A stretch of DNA of 64,000 nucleotides, taken from NCBI GenBank assembly GCA_033239005.1, contig BSQZ01000001.1, forward strand, positions 16,182,500-16,246,499. Reading direction: 5' to 3'. The notes beneath the pieces are model-generated. The model made no database searches. It was not told the DNA's origin and worked only from the letters and a program-made list of their open reading frames with translations. The translations under genes were made by a program, and so were the position numbers. Positions 12,241 through 23,384 of the stretch are shown here, one piece after another (the stretch's first letter is position 1; each line of letters begins with the position of its first letter). This stretch comes from Lamellibrachia satsuma. Lineage: Eukaryota; Annelida; Polychaeta; Sabellida; Siboglinidae.

Positions 12241-12529
12241 TGTGGACAAACTTTCAGTCAATCAATTATTACAATCATATAAAACAAACAAAACAAGCCA
12301 TGAGAACAATATGAGAAGGTATAACAAACATTATTGCTAACAATATCACTCGATTAAAAAGATTATGTGCCGTGAAAGCTTAGACAACAAGTATTGACTA
12401 CTTTGAGAAAACAAATAATAGAACATAATGGCAAAAAGGCATTTCATGTTTTAATGCCTGTAAAGCTAATTAGAGAAAAACCTGGTCTATGTCAACCAAA
12501 TATTTACAAGAACTTTTCCAAATTATTAT

Positions 12530-13076
12530 TATTATTTAATGGTTTATTCATTGTCAGTAATATTATAATTTATTTATATATTTTTATATTAAAATTATAA
12601 GATGCCCAATATTGAAACGGATGAAGCAATGGAGTGGCTCATCCTGCGCTACTTCAGTCTCGTTATCTGGACAGTCATCATCATGTTGTTGATCATCAGC
12701 TAAATTGTGGTTATTTAGTATTTATTTATTTAGTATAATTAAATTCAACATGTTTTCACAGATAACATTGAAAAAAAAATTTCAAACAGGCAAAATGTTT
12801 TCCCCATAAAGCTAGGTTTAGATAGATGGTTATGGGAATTGCACCTTTATTCATCTGGCAAGCATGTTTATCATTTAATTCAAGTGCAGTGAGTTCAGTT
12901 TAATAGTCTGCAATAACTCAGTATTGACTTATAATTTCTTTATCATTGAGTTTGGTTTATTATTATTCTTAGTTGTTTAGTTAATTAAAATTTTGCAGTG
13001 TTTAATAATTTTGTGAACATGCCATTTGACCACAACTACATTTTGCATGAAGATGGTCAATAATATTAGTTATATA
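12530..13076. other. Palindrome spacer, left part
   Basis: AT-rich unique sequence between the left arm and the Penelope-like element. No gene, terminal repeat or structured RNA recognised. Confidence 0.5.
13065..13076. repeat. Target-site duplication of Penelope-like element (left)
   Basis: ATTAGTTATATA occurs here and again at 13849-13860, immediately outside the element. Twelve bases fits the 10-15 bp duplications usual for this class. Confidence 0.75.
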
Positions 13077-13101
13077 TTAATCATAATTACCTCTCAAGAA
13101 A

Positions 13102-13161
13102 CTTGCAGTTTGTTGTTGGATATTTCGACCGCATCTCGCAGTCTTCTTCAGCAGACTGAAG
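13102..13161 (-). ncRNA. Hammerhead-ribozyme-like motif, left inverted copy
   Basis: Reverse complement of the motif at 13724-13783, with the same CUGAAGA and GAAA boxes, stem II and helix I. Its transcript would be antisense to the endonuclease ORF. Catalytic ability is inferred from pattern only. Confidence 0.65.
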
Positions 13162-13165
13162 TTAC

Positions 13166-13723
13166 AAAACTTGGATGTTTAACACCACGCAACCAACGAG
13201 AAGGAAGGAGAACACTACCACAGAAACCAGCAGAAGACAACATGCCATAGGTCTGCCCTACATTAGTAAACTATCAGAACAAGTAGCAAGGATTTTCAAT
13301 TCCTATAACATCCCGGTTTACCACAAGCCTATCAACACCCTGAGGTCACTGTTGGTACACCCAAAAGACAGAACAGCAAAGGCAGCAAAGTGTGGGGTAG
13401 TATATGACATACAATGCCCAGAATGTGACCAACACTATATAGGAGAAACAGCCAGAACACTTGGCACAAGAATCAAAGAACATCTATCTTGTCGCCAACC
13501 CCTATCAGCTATAAGTGAACACAAACTGAACACAGGTCATCAGTGCTCTATGAAGGACGTCAATATTCTAGACCACGAGGAGAACTGGCACAGGAGAAAA
13601 ATAAAGGAGGCGATTAACATCCACAGAAACAAACCTACGCTGAACCGAGACGTCGGCCAGGAGCTCCCACCAGTCCTACTCCAGCTTGTGTCACATGACA
13701 TTGGTCATGTGACACATCCGTAA
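13166..13723 (+). pseudogene. Penelope-like element GIY-YIG endonuclease fragment
   Basis: The 182-codon ORF 13175-13723 contains the linker 'YHKPINTLRSLL', then 'CGVVYDIQCPECDQHYIGET' (the GIY and YIG strands in their divergent Penelope form, with the CxxC between them), 'TLGTRIKEH' with the conserved Arg of the GIY-YIG fold, 'SAISEHKLNTGH' and a final 'NRDVGQELPP' tail. This is the complete endonuclease end of a Penelope ORF, which nicks DNA to prime reverse transcription. Without the RT domain the fragment cannot retrotranspose by itself. No stop interrupts the domain, so truncation may be relatively recent. The ORF start is probably not a natural start codon. Confidence 0.85.
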
Positions 13724-13783
13724 CTTCAGTCTGCTGAAGAAGACTGCGAGATGCGGTCGAAATATCCAACAACAAACTGCAAG
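13724..13783 (+). ncRNA. Hammerhead-ribozyme-like motif in Penelope terminal repeat
   Basis: The core boxes are in order: CTGAAGA (13734-13740, CUGANGA consensus), stem II GACTGC/GCGGTC (13742-13747 with 13753-13758) closing a five-base loop, GAAA (13759-13762), a minimal palindromic helix III ATAT (13762-13765), and C at 13766 as the expected cleavage-site residue. Helix I forms between CTTCAGT (13724-13730) and ACTGcAAG (13776-13783) with an internal loop. Hammerheads with a very short palindromic helix III, thought to act as dimers, are established for Penelope-like elements. All core bases are present, so self-cleavage is plausible but untested. Confidence 0.75.
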
Positions 13784-13848
13784 TTTCTTGAGAGGTAATT
13801 ATGATTAATATTAATAACCAAGAAACCGGATCATCTATTCATTCAAGC

Positions 13849-13860
13849 ATTAGTTATATA
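13849..13860. repeat. Target-site duplication of Penelope-like element (right)
   Basis: Second ATTAGTTATATA, matching 13065-13076. Confidence 0.75.
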
Positions 13861-14689
13861 CTTATTGGTTTGTCTTTAAATGTGAATAAAGACACACATG
13901 TAGTGCATAGGTTGTCTTTAAGATTGGTGCTACCAGACTTGTTGATTTGTTTATAATGTTCATGCTCAATACGAGTAAAATATTCGTTATTTTTGTTTCA
14001 GAAAAGTGAATTGATCAGTCACTTTATTAACCCAAACTATAAAATAATTTGGAAAAGTTCTTGTAAATATTTGGTTGACATAGACCAGGTTTTTCTCTAA
14101 TTAGCTTTACAGGCATTAAAACATGAAATGCCTTTTTGCCATATGTTCTATTATTTGTTTTCTCAAAGTAGTCAATACTTGTTGTCTAAGCTTTCACGGC
14201 ATATAATCTTTTTAATCGAGTGATATTGTTAGCAATAATGTTTGTTATACCTTCTCATATTGTTCTCATGGCTTGTTTTGTTTGTTTTATATGATTGTAA
14301 TAAATACTTATTGATTGACTGAAAGTTTGTCCCTGCTTTTATGGTGGCACAATTCTAAGAGTAATCCACGTTGATTTCAAGTGTTTGTTATATTTTGTAC
14401 AATTACAAAAAACTGTTTCATTTATCAAAACAAGTGCAAGTGAAATTACCGTTATTTTCAACAGGTCAAGTTCAAGCCACGTGTCATTGTTGACATAGGT
14501 TCAATTGAACACGTGTATTGCTGTTATGAATTAGAGAGTTCGGAGGTCAACTATTCTCAGCAGCCAATCATGTCCGCCTAAGGCGCTGCTTGCCAGGACC
14601 AATTATGGGGAAAAAAATTTCGCTACCGGGAAAACCGGTAGACTTGGCATGTCTGATTCAAGACAAATATGTCCACATCACTTGCACGT

Positions 14690-16133
14690 TATGGAGCTTA
14701 CTGAAGAAATAACATCTGCATTAGATGACTAAAATGTCACTATTGGTGTGTTTATTGACCTTAAAAAAGTTTTTGACACAATTAACCCATAACCATGGGG
14801 TTAGGTGTTGCTAATAACTGGCTAGCCAGTGACTTATTAAATAGACAACAGTATGTTACTAATCGATGATTATGATTCAGACTTGTTACATGTGTTATGT
14901 GGGGTGCCTCAGGGTTCTGTTCTGGGGCCCAAATTGTTTGCATTTTATGTAAATGATATATGTAATATTAGCAAAGTACTAAAATTTGTATTGTTTGCCG
15001 ATGATACTAATATTTTCTGCTCGGGCATGATGAAGTGCAATTGAGCAAAGATGTTAGCAAAGAACTAGACAAGTTGTCAACATGGTTTGCGGTTAACAAG
15101 CTGTCATTAAATTTGTCCAAGACAAATTTAATTTTTTTGGTAACTACAAACAAAGAATTTCAACAATCAAAGTAAGCATCAGTAAAAAGGAAATAATATA
15201 TTGGGGGATTTGTGACAAAGTTGTTGGGTATATTAATTGATGATAAACTAAATTGGAAAGAACACATTCATTTGGTGTGTAGTAATCTATCAAAATGTAT
15301 CACAGTTATGTATAAAGCAAAGCTATTGTTAGGCAAAAACTCATTAGTGATAAAATTATTGTACTGCTCATTATTTGTACCACATATAACATATTGCTGT
15401 GAAATTTGTGGAAACACATACAAAAGTAATATTAATTGTGTTTACTTATTACAAAAGAAAGTGGCAAGACTTGTATGCAGTGTAAACCATCTGTATCACT
15501 CAAATGGATTATTTAATGAATTAGGTATATTGAAACTATTTTACATGATTGATTTAATGACAGTAGTAATTGTGTTCAAGGCTAAACAATTGTTTACCTA
15601 TAAATATGCAAAGGTGGTTTAATGTAGATCAAGGTTTATACTATAACACTAGGCAATTCAACAACCTAAGACATCGATATACCAGAACATCGTTAAAGGC
15701 AAAATGTGTATCTGTATATGTTGTACAACTTTGGATACAGCAAGATATCGGGAATGCTACTAATATTCATAAAGTAAAAAAGAATACAAGAAATTGTTAA
15801 AGAAATATGAATTAGCATAGGAATACATATGTGATTCTAGTAATGTAACTACTAGTAAGGTATGTGAGTAATATGTGCATGTGTGATTGAAAATTATCAT
15901 TAATTCTGTATAATATGAAGTAATCATCCAGTAATGGCTGTATGGTATATTTAATTATATGCTTTTTTATTTAAATTGTATGTGGTGATATTAAAGGGGA
16001 AAGTACTACTAAGTATTGCACTTCTGTTTTCCCCATTTTCACTTGAATATCTATTATTATACTATGTACTATTATTGTATCATTCTTGTAGTAGTGGAAA
16101 TAAATTCAATTCAATTAAAAAAAATCCTTAAGT
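14690..16133 (+). pseudogene. CR1/Jockey-type LINE fragment (right arm)
   Basis: Plus-strand mirror of 10797-12240. The remnant begins around 'FIDLKKVFDTI' (about 14755), then the RT core at 14853-15044 with 'GVPQGSVLGPKLFAFYVNDI' and 'FADDT', then 15212-15622 and 15570-15800. It ends in a 'TTCAATTCAATTAAAAAAAA' tail near 16105-16125. Stops and a frameshift make it non-functional. The two copies share most disabling changes, so the element was already dead or truncated when the inverted duplication arose. Confidence 0.85.
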
Positions 16134-16784
16134 TAAGTCTAAGACTAGGTCAAGCCAGTATATTGTTCTTGTGTCGTACCAGTTCTTGCGGAATTTAAAT
16201 ATTGCTCAAATTTTTACGTTAGCTGTGCAAATGTTTTCCTAAACGGCAACGTGTATAAATGGGGGCCATAATAAAGGAGCGACCGAAATTGAAGACATGT
16301 TAGTTTACTACTCACTATTACTGGTCTAACCAATTCTGGTGGCATGAAGCAGATCGAAACATACTTTGCCGTTTTGACAACAACTTGAAAGAAACTGTCA
16401 ATCTATATTGTAAATCACTAACATTTATTTCATCACCAGGTAAAATAAATTGTTATAATTTGTTTTGACCGGAATACGATTATTAGTAATGTAATGGCTT
16501 AATTAGTTAATATCAAATAATCTAACTTCACTGTTTAATTTACCTTCTTGCTTGTCACCTTTGTTCTCTCTTGGCTCTTTCTATGGCACTGTCTTGATAT
16601 CAGCCATATGCCCCAGTTACACATATGCAACTTTATGCAATTTTGTTTGCAAACAAAGCTTGCATAGAAAACGCATAATGTATACGACGCCCAGATTTCA
16701 TACAATTTATAGAAGTGTTTGATGCACACTACAAGAATGTTAGTGTGACTGCCAGAATTACTACCTAGCACAATGAGGAGAAAG

Positions 16785-16880
16785 GCTTGTGACTTGAAAT
16801 TTGACTTGGACTTGAGGGCTGATGACTCGGGACTTGACTCGGACTTGAGGGCTGATTACTTGAGAATGACTTGGACTTGG
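16785..16880. repeat. Minisatellite in right arm
   Basis: Reverse complement of the array at 10011-10137 with fewer units of the GACTTG-based repeat. Confidence 0.85.
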
Positions 16881-17282
16881 AAAAAAATTACTTGTACCCA
16901 GCTCCGGAAGTTAGTGCTGTAAAATCGTTGCGTTGTCCGTGCCCGTGGTTAAAAATAAATGTTATTTACTAGTATAGACTAGAGTGCCCCAAGTTCGTGC
17001 GTCACGCAATTCCGTGACAATACATATTGTGTCATTTGTCTCAAACCTAAAACATTTACACTGAATGACGACATGCCAGCCAGGTTTATTAACAATTGTA
17101 GCTGCCAGTTCAACATAAACTTTCACCGAAGGGTTAACACGGAATAGAAAAACGACACAATACTAAGGGGACACGGAATCGTGTTGTACCCATTGGGTAG
17201 ATGTGTTGGCTGAGTTATTAAATTTTAGTTCCTTAAGAGCGTTGTAAGTACTTCGGCGTGTTTCTACGTCATCCCACTGCCT

Positions 17283-17520
17283 GTTCAGCACCACTCACGA
17301 GATAGAAACAACCACTCTTTGAGTCCACGATAGGTTACACATTTACCCGGCATAGACACCAGGTAGAAGGGACCAACGGCTTTTAGTGTATCTTCCAACA
17401 GACACGGGCAAAGTGGGGTGAACGAAATTCCCCAGGTTTTGAAACAACAGCAATTGGTTTTAAACCCCTGTCCTTTCGACCGAAAAGTCCGACGATCTAT
17501 CACTCAACCACCGCGCCCTA
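17283..17520 (-). repeat. tRNA-derived SINE (right arm copy)
   Basis: Mirror copy of the SINE at 9362-9600, with A-box and B-box-like stretches on the minus strand near 17440-17520. Confidence 0.65.
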
Positions 17521-18339
17521 CATTGAGCGAAACGCAGAATCCAAGATGGCGGCAATCCGTTGATTAACTTGTTACATTTTTTACCCTAAAAACTTGTGCG
17601 AAAATGCAGGAAAAGGTTAGAGTAAAACAGTCAGCCAGGTTGCTGTAGTACTTGGATGAAACAAAAGCGGACATAATTGAAATGGCAGCTACGCGCTGGT
17701 CAGGAACGCAATAAGGATTACTGCATATAAAACATGCATTCCCAACTATAAGCAGCAGTGAGTTTCTTGTTACGCCTGCTCATCCAGGTCCACATTACCG
17801 TGTCATCACCTCGCAGAATCCGGACAACATGCCTGTGAGGAGGAAGTGTTCAGCTGTTGGTTGGTCCATCATAACTGCGTGCCACCCAAGGTCTTACATT
17901 TCTCTCCTTGACTTGCTTTGGGGTCGAGGGAGCTGATTGACATACTCAGTATCTATAGTCTTGGGTTGGCTGAGAGCTACAATGAGTGTAGCTGTAAATG
18001 CGCAGATGAAGGAGAGATCTTCCCCGGCGTGCTATTTGTCTTCAACAATGCTGACGTCAACATTGACACGAGACTTTCCAGGCAATGGGTGGAACAAGGG
18101 TGATGAGAACTCCTTTCCAAGCATTCGGCGAAGGTCGAAACAACATCAATCATTGCCAGCTACAGCACGATTATTTTGAAGAACTACCAAAAGCGAGCCA
18201 CATCAAGGTTCAATAAGTAAACCAATGTTAAGTAAATGTAGCACGTAAGTAAATGCAGCACGTAAGGTTGTAATTAGTGCACAACCCAAGACAGTATCAA
18301 CAGCGCACACTACACTGTGCAACACTTATGATGACATGT

Positions 18340-19580
18340 AGGAAAAGCAGTGCCATGACATTCTCAGAGCATTTGACAGTTGCGAGTCGACTAATGCTCT
18401 CCATAATACTTGGAAGTTAGTAAAACAGTTTTCAGGAAAGAAATCAAAAACCATCTTCATACAAGGGGAAGATCGTTTGGATGCTTGGAAAACTTATTTC
18501 AAACAACTGCTCCCTTCAGATAATATGAGAACATCGAACCATCCAGTTGATCCGATCTATGAGACCAAACCCAACATTGACACCGACATATGCTCACTAG
18601 CAGAAGTCAACATTGCGATCAAACAAAGCCCCAGGACTAGATGGCATTCCCATTGAAGTGTGGCAACTACCCAAGTTAAGGAAAGATCTACTAAAGTTCT
18701 GCAACAAAACTTACTTAAGGAATAGACCACCGGAATGGGGGATTTCATGTTTCGTACCAATACCTAAGAAAGGAGACCTGACTATTCCTGAAAACTATCG
18801 TGGAATAAGTCTAACACAGACTGCTGCAAAGGTCTACAATCGACTCCTGCTTAACAGAATTCGCCCTGAGCTAGTAAAGATCTTACGCTCAAACCAGAAC
18901 GGATTTAGACCTCTACGATCTACATCTTCGCAGGGGATTTTTGCCCTTAGAATCTGTAGATAGAAACACACTATTCCAGATTCTCCATGCGTATGGCATC
19001 CCAGAGAAGATCGTAAAAGCCATACAGATAGTGTATGTAAACACATCTGCAGTTGTATTGACTCCCGAAGAGGAAACTACTAATTTCAACAAGGAGACCC
19101 TCTTGCCCCATATCTATTCATTATAGTCTTGGAATATGCATTAAGAACTGCAATTGATGACATAGAAGGACTAACCCTAACCAGACGCAGAAGCTCCAGA
19201 CATCCTGCCTCACATCTCTCTCACTTGGATTATGCCGATGACATTGCTCTGTTCGCTGACATGATACAAGAAGCTGAACTTTTACTTCATAAAGTGGAAA
19301 GTGCTTCCAAATCTACTGGACTATTTCTCAACCCAAGCAAAACAAAGTACATCCATATCAACCCCTCTGCTAATGATAGCGTTCACTCATCAGATGGGAG
19401 TCAAATTGAGAAAGTAGAGGATCCTACACAAACTCTCAGCATGACATCCAGTGCAGAAAAGCACAGGCGTGGGCAGCAATTCACGCCCTTGACAAAGTTT
19501 GGAGAACGCCCATCTGCAGACTCACCAAACTGAAGATTTTCAGGATGACGGTTGAACCGATCATGATGGATGCGATTCGT
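18340..19580 (+). pseudogene. RTE-like LINE A, RT part upstream of nested insertion
   Basis: Reading frames follow a LINE RT from a linker ('QCHDILRAFDSCESTNALHN', about 18346) through 'KAPGLDGIPIEVW', 'PIPKKGDL...YRGISL' and 'NQNGFRPLRST'. An internal deletion near 18940 removes part of the fingers and palm, and the frame resumes with 'ESVDRNTLFQILHAYGIPEKI'. Next come 'DYADDIALFAD' (catalytic YADD, 19228-19260) and 'FLNPSKTKYIHIN'. Frameshifts and the deletion make it inactive. It is interrupted at 19581 by LINE B and continues at 20755. Clade placement near RTE is by motif style only. Confidence 0.8.
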
Positions 19581-19592
19581 GGTCACTAATAC
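19581..19592. repeat. Target-site duplication of LINE B (left)
   Basis: GGTCACTAATAC, repeated exactly at 20743-20754. Confidence 0.9.
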
Positions 19593-20742
19593 TTTACTTA
19601 CTTACTTAATCCCCATGGCTCCTTCAGGAGCATAGGGCGTCAACCATGTTTCTCCACCTCACTCTCTTCTGTGCTAGAGCTTTGGCCTCTTGCCAGGTGA
19701 CCCCACTTTATCAGGATCTTGTAGGATGGAGAGTCTCGAGTTGATTTTTGGCCTTCCTTGTCTTCTCTTTCCGTGTAGGTTATAGTCCAATGCTTGTTTG
19801 AGTGTGTGGCCAATCCAGCTCCATTTTCTCCTCTTCGTTGTAGTGCTTATTTCTTCCTGTTTGGTTTTCTTCCAGAGCTCTTTATTTGATATTTTGTTAG
19901 GCCACCATACCTTAAGGATTTATCGGATGCGACTGTTGATGAAGACTTTAAGTTTGTTATTGAGAGACTGAGTAGTTTTCCACGTTTCACAGCCATAGAG
20001 AAGAACTGGTTTAACGTTGGTTTTGAAAATGCGGATCTTGGAATTTATGGATAGTTGGGAAAAAAGCCACACTGGGCGTAGGGTTCTGAAGGCATGGAGC
20101 TTTATTGATGTGTAGCTCCACATCTTTGTCAGCTCCATCATTTGTACTGATGTTGCTCCCAAGGTAGATGAAGTCTTGTACTTCCTCTCCAGTACCGCAT
20201 TCTAGTGAGATGGGTTCGGAGGATCTTCTGTTGACTTTCATCACATTTGTCTTTCCCGCATAGATCTTAAGACCCAGTTGGCTGCTTTTTTCTTGAAGCC
20301 TTTCTGTGTTTTGTTGCATGTGTTTGTGGGTTTCTGAGAGTAATGTTAGATCATCTGCAAAATCCAGGTCTTCTAGTCGTGAGAACAAGTTCCACTGGAT
20401 CCCAGTACGATGGTGTTCTGTGGATCTTTTCATTGTCCAGTCTATGGCTATCAGAAAGAGCAGTGGAGATAGCAAGCAGCCCTGTCGTACTCCAGTTCCA
20501 ATATGGAAGCCCTCTGAAACTTGTCCATTAAAGATGACATGACCAGTGAAACCTTCGTACATGTTCTTTATTAGGGTTATAAATTTTGTAGGTAAACCAT
20601 AGTGCCTCAGGAGCTTCCATAGAACTGTCCTATCTATACTATCGAATGCTTTTACGAAGTCCACAAAGTCTATGTAAAGGGAACTCTGCCATTCAATGCA
20701 TTGTTCAACAATAATCCTGAGTGTAGCGATATCATCTGTGCA
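19593..20742 (-). mobile_element. LINE B, 5'-truncated, nested in LINE A
   Basis: Minus-strand insertion with 3' end at the left, showing a 'TAAG' tandem tail ('TTTACTTACTTACTTAA' on the plus strand, 19593-19609), and 5' truncation at 20742. The main ORF (20011 upward) has 'FVDFVKAFDSIDR', 'GVRQGCLLSPLLFLIAID' and catalytic 'FADDLTLL', then 'KTNVMKVN' and 'FIYLGSNIST'. It ends in an overlapping ORF 20162-19920 with 'LLYGCETW'. Frame is largely intact apart from one shift near 20100. The perfect 12-bp target duplication shows target-primed integration into LINE A. Confidence 0.9.
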
Positions 20743-20754
20743 GGTCACTAATAC
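20743..20754. repeat. Target-site duplication of LINE B (right)
   Basis: GGTCACTAATAC, identical to 19581-19592. Confidence 0.9.
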
Positions 20755-21113
20755 AATCAATAGAAAATGCACTGGATGGCACCTACAGAAGAATGCTGCA
20801 GAAAACTCAAAATGTGTCATGGCGCCGCCACCACGTGACCAACCAAGAACTGTGCGGTTCCCTCCCATGGATCACCACCATCGTGAGACAACGGCGTCTT
20901 CGTCTGGCAGGTCATGCGATGCGCCATGACGAAGCAGCCAACAAAGTTCTGCTCTGGAAGCCCGATTGCCCTCGGGGAAGAGGTCGACCAACAACTACTC
21001 TACAAAACATACTAGAGAAAGACACGAACCTCAGCGGGACAAATCTAATAGCGGCAATGAAGAACCAAAACCTCTGGAAAGAAATCATCATGTCTCCACA
21101 TTAAGTGGATGAC
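20755..21113 (+). pseudogene. RTE-like LINE A, C-terminal end after nested insertion
   Basis: Resumes the ORF of LINE A. 20793-21104 encodes 'RQRRLRLAGHAMRHDEAANK', 'PRGRGRPTTTLQNILEKDT' and 'NLWKEIIMSPH' then stop, the usual C-terminus of RTE/jockey-like ORF2 proteins. The 3' end is just after the TAA near 21104. Confidence 0.85.
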
Positions 21114-22049
21114 ATAAGTAAATGATGTAAATCAACTCTGCTATGCTCTGCTCTAGCTGCTCTGCTCTCAATTTACGATTGATTGTGCTTCTTATTAATA
21201 TGTTGATCTATAGTCATTCGATGACTTTCAACTAATAATAATGCTACTGTTTTGAACATGTGCGATTGAGCAATAGGGCTGCACAATTAAAAGATTGGTA
21301 ACATTCGAGTTGTTACTTAACCTTTATTTTATATTTGTTAAACCACTGATAAAAGATATCACAATGTACACACGCACGCACACATTGCCTCGCACGGACG
21401 CACGCAAAGCAACAACAATAACTATAGCGTATGAAAAACGGGGACACGGCACTATTACACATCTTTGTTAATTCTTGCCGGCCTTGTCCGCATTTATGTG
21501 CCCGCCTTTTAGATTGCCTCTGAAAAATGGCAAAAAATGTATGACGTTAAATTAGCCACACGGTCAAACTACGAGTTTAGACTCATTACGCGTGGTTGAT
21601 GTGGCGTCCATGGCGTAATGGAAAACATTCACCAAGCTTATGGCGATATTTGAGCTATATTCAGATACAGCAATAACTGGTATGACGCCTGTTATTGGCT
21701 TGACGGGCTTGAATATTAGCCGGAACCAGCCCGGCACCAGATTGAATCGCTAATAGCGTGGATTGCGTCATCTATATAATGATTTCAATGGAATGTGTAG
21801 TTAGATAACGTAATAATGCAACTTTCCACCAAGTGGGAAATAATTACACGTGAATTAAGGTATGTCTTGGGCTCCCGAAACGATGACTTATTGATGATCG
21901 GCGGCCACGTTTTGGCTGTTCCGTCTATTGAATATCACCTAGTGGGCGGCCTTACGTTAGTGGGTTACTGATCATACACCATCTACTGCAGTAATACTGG
22001 TAATCACTAATCGGGATGTGTACTATTATATAAAAAAAATTATATCTAA
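21114..22049. other. Non-coding interval with a distant relative of the palindrome arms
   Basis: A short 'CACGCACG' run lies at 21369-21410. Near 21640-21710 the sequence resembles 10690-10770 of the left arm (for example 'AACTGGTA' and 'TGGCTTGAC' in the same order), suggesting a diverged copy of one of the arm repeats. No gene seen. Confidence 0.4.
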
Positions 22050-22132
22050 ACGGGTGAACGAAATTGCCCAAGCTTCGAAATCGTCTGATCGACAGGCGGG
22101 TGCTCTAACCATTAGACCACCGCTCCCTCTAC
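22050..22132 (-). repeat. tRNA-derived SINE remnant
   Basis: On the minus strand 'GCGGTGGTCTAATGGTTAGA' is a good tRNA 5' half/A box, followed by a B-box-like 'GATTTCGAAGCTTGG' and 'GCAATTTCGTTCACCCG', the tail shared with the SINE at 9362. Not a functional tRNA: no intact acceptor or anticodon arm. Confidence 0.6.
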
Positions 22133-22607
22133 AAACACCTCTATGATTAAAAACGCCATCCTTGACATTTACCAATAGCAGCAGAATAATCATCATGGAA
22201 ACCACAAATAATTGTCATATTCAACCTTTGGAACGTTTATGAGATGCAAATTAAAAAATTATATCTAAATAAAATGGAGTAAATCGGAAATGATACAGTT
22301 TAACTACACCCTTCTATACAGTCAATATCATTATGTATATTATGTCTATGAATATGTATTATAATTTACTTTATATATTTATTACAGGTAACTAAATTAC
22401 ACTTCTTCTGTTAACCCTTTTTCCAGTACACTATTGGTCAATAAAACTTTCATTCCACGTACTGAATATTGGTGTTATATTACATTATTATGTAACGCAA
22501 TTTTTTTTTTACAACAAAACAAAAGGCCGGAAACGTACTGCTAATCTTACGATGGCGCATGTCTGACATGTCACCAGCTCAACAGCGGAATTCCCTTGTA
22601 GGTGTAG

Positions 22608-23050
22608 GACCACAGTTGACCTTCCTGTTTATTGTTGGGCGTATATATAGTAAATTGTCATATGTGAATTTAAACAATTCATATGGTATGACATAAGTGT
22701 AATTGAGCATATTCACATGTTTCTTTGTAGAAGCTATTGGCTGTGAAATAATATGAAATAATATTTTTTTTTAGTTTAACAGGCGGAGGGATTTATAGGA
22801 ATTGTTCTGGTATATGGGCCACGTGGGCGCATAAATACATGGCTATTTCTGTAAAAAATTGACGTGTATGGCGCGTCGGTGCGTTTTAAAAGAGCTAGAG
22901 GTATGTGATTTTGACAAAACTTTGTCAGCATGTCAATGAGATGATGGCAGTTGCTATGAAATTTTTTTCAGAATTTTTAGTGGTCACGTTTTCTTATAAT
23001 CAGACAAAACGTTAACATACCGGCAATGCAATTCTGTATTGTGGTCTGTC
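22608..23050 (-). repeat. MITE family A, inverted copy
   Basis: Reverse complement of the family. The termini 'GGACCACAGTTGACC' (left) and 'GTGGTCTGTC' (right) correspond to the inverted ends of the copy at 27063-27475. It is more diverged inside, with extra bases around 22755-22775. Confidence 0.7.
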
Positions 23051-23384
23051 ATCTGTAGATTTGATTCAACGAGCCAGCGGAATAATAAAGGTATCATACG
23101 CCGATATAATTGTTCATCTTTTTGGCGCCGTACGTTTTATCTTAACACTGCATATTATTAAAAAAAAATTATATGGAGTTGAGGAAATTGATATATAGTG
23201 TATGGGGCATATGTTGATTAACTGGGAATTTGTATTTAAAAGATGGACGATATCAGAATGCAACTTTAAGACCAATATCAGTACACTTTAGCAACATTAT
23301 GGTCAAAGTTATGTTTACATACGTGTTAAGGGGTAACACAATGTTTTTTGTTATTTCACTCACATGTCTGGCAATTGACAAATG

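Larger units (their letters stand above)
8832..12529. repeat. Left arm of 9.4-kb inverted repeat
   Basis: Reads as the reverse complement of 14043-18213 almost without interruption, from 'TTTGAACCTTGATGTGG' at the outer edge to 'TTCCAAATTATT' at the inner edge. The arm contains a tRNA-related SINE (9362-9600), a minisatellite (10011-10137) and a truncated LINE (10797-12240). Identity looks well above 90% by eye. Differences are mainly indels: the right arm has extra blocks of about 340 bp and about 147 bp, and the minisatellite copy number differs. Confidence 0.9.
13077..13848 (+). mobile_element. Truncated Penelope-like element with inverted terminal copies
   Basis: A short retroelement with an inverted terminal copy on the left (13077-13165), a 3' fragment of the Penelope ORF (endonuclease only) and the forward terminal repeat (13720-13813) plus about 35 bp. 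Penelope-like elements normally encode an RT followed by a GIY-YIG endonuclease; the RT is missing. An inverted partial terminal copy upstream of the ORF is a known architecture of this class. Bounded by a 12-bp target duplication. It lies in the spacer of the big inverted repeat and has no second copy in the arms. Confidence 0.85.
14043..18213. repeat. Right arm of 9.4-kb inverted repeat
   Basis: Reverse complement of 8832-12529. It carries two blocks absent from the left arm. One is about 340 bp (14335-14675), bounded by GTCC on both sides; the other is about 147 bp (17971-18117) near the outer end. Small indels and substitutions also separate the arms. Contents mirror the left arm: LINE (14690-16133), minisatellite (16785-16880) and SINE (17283-17520). 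Confidence 0.9.
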
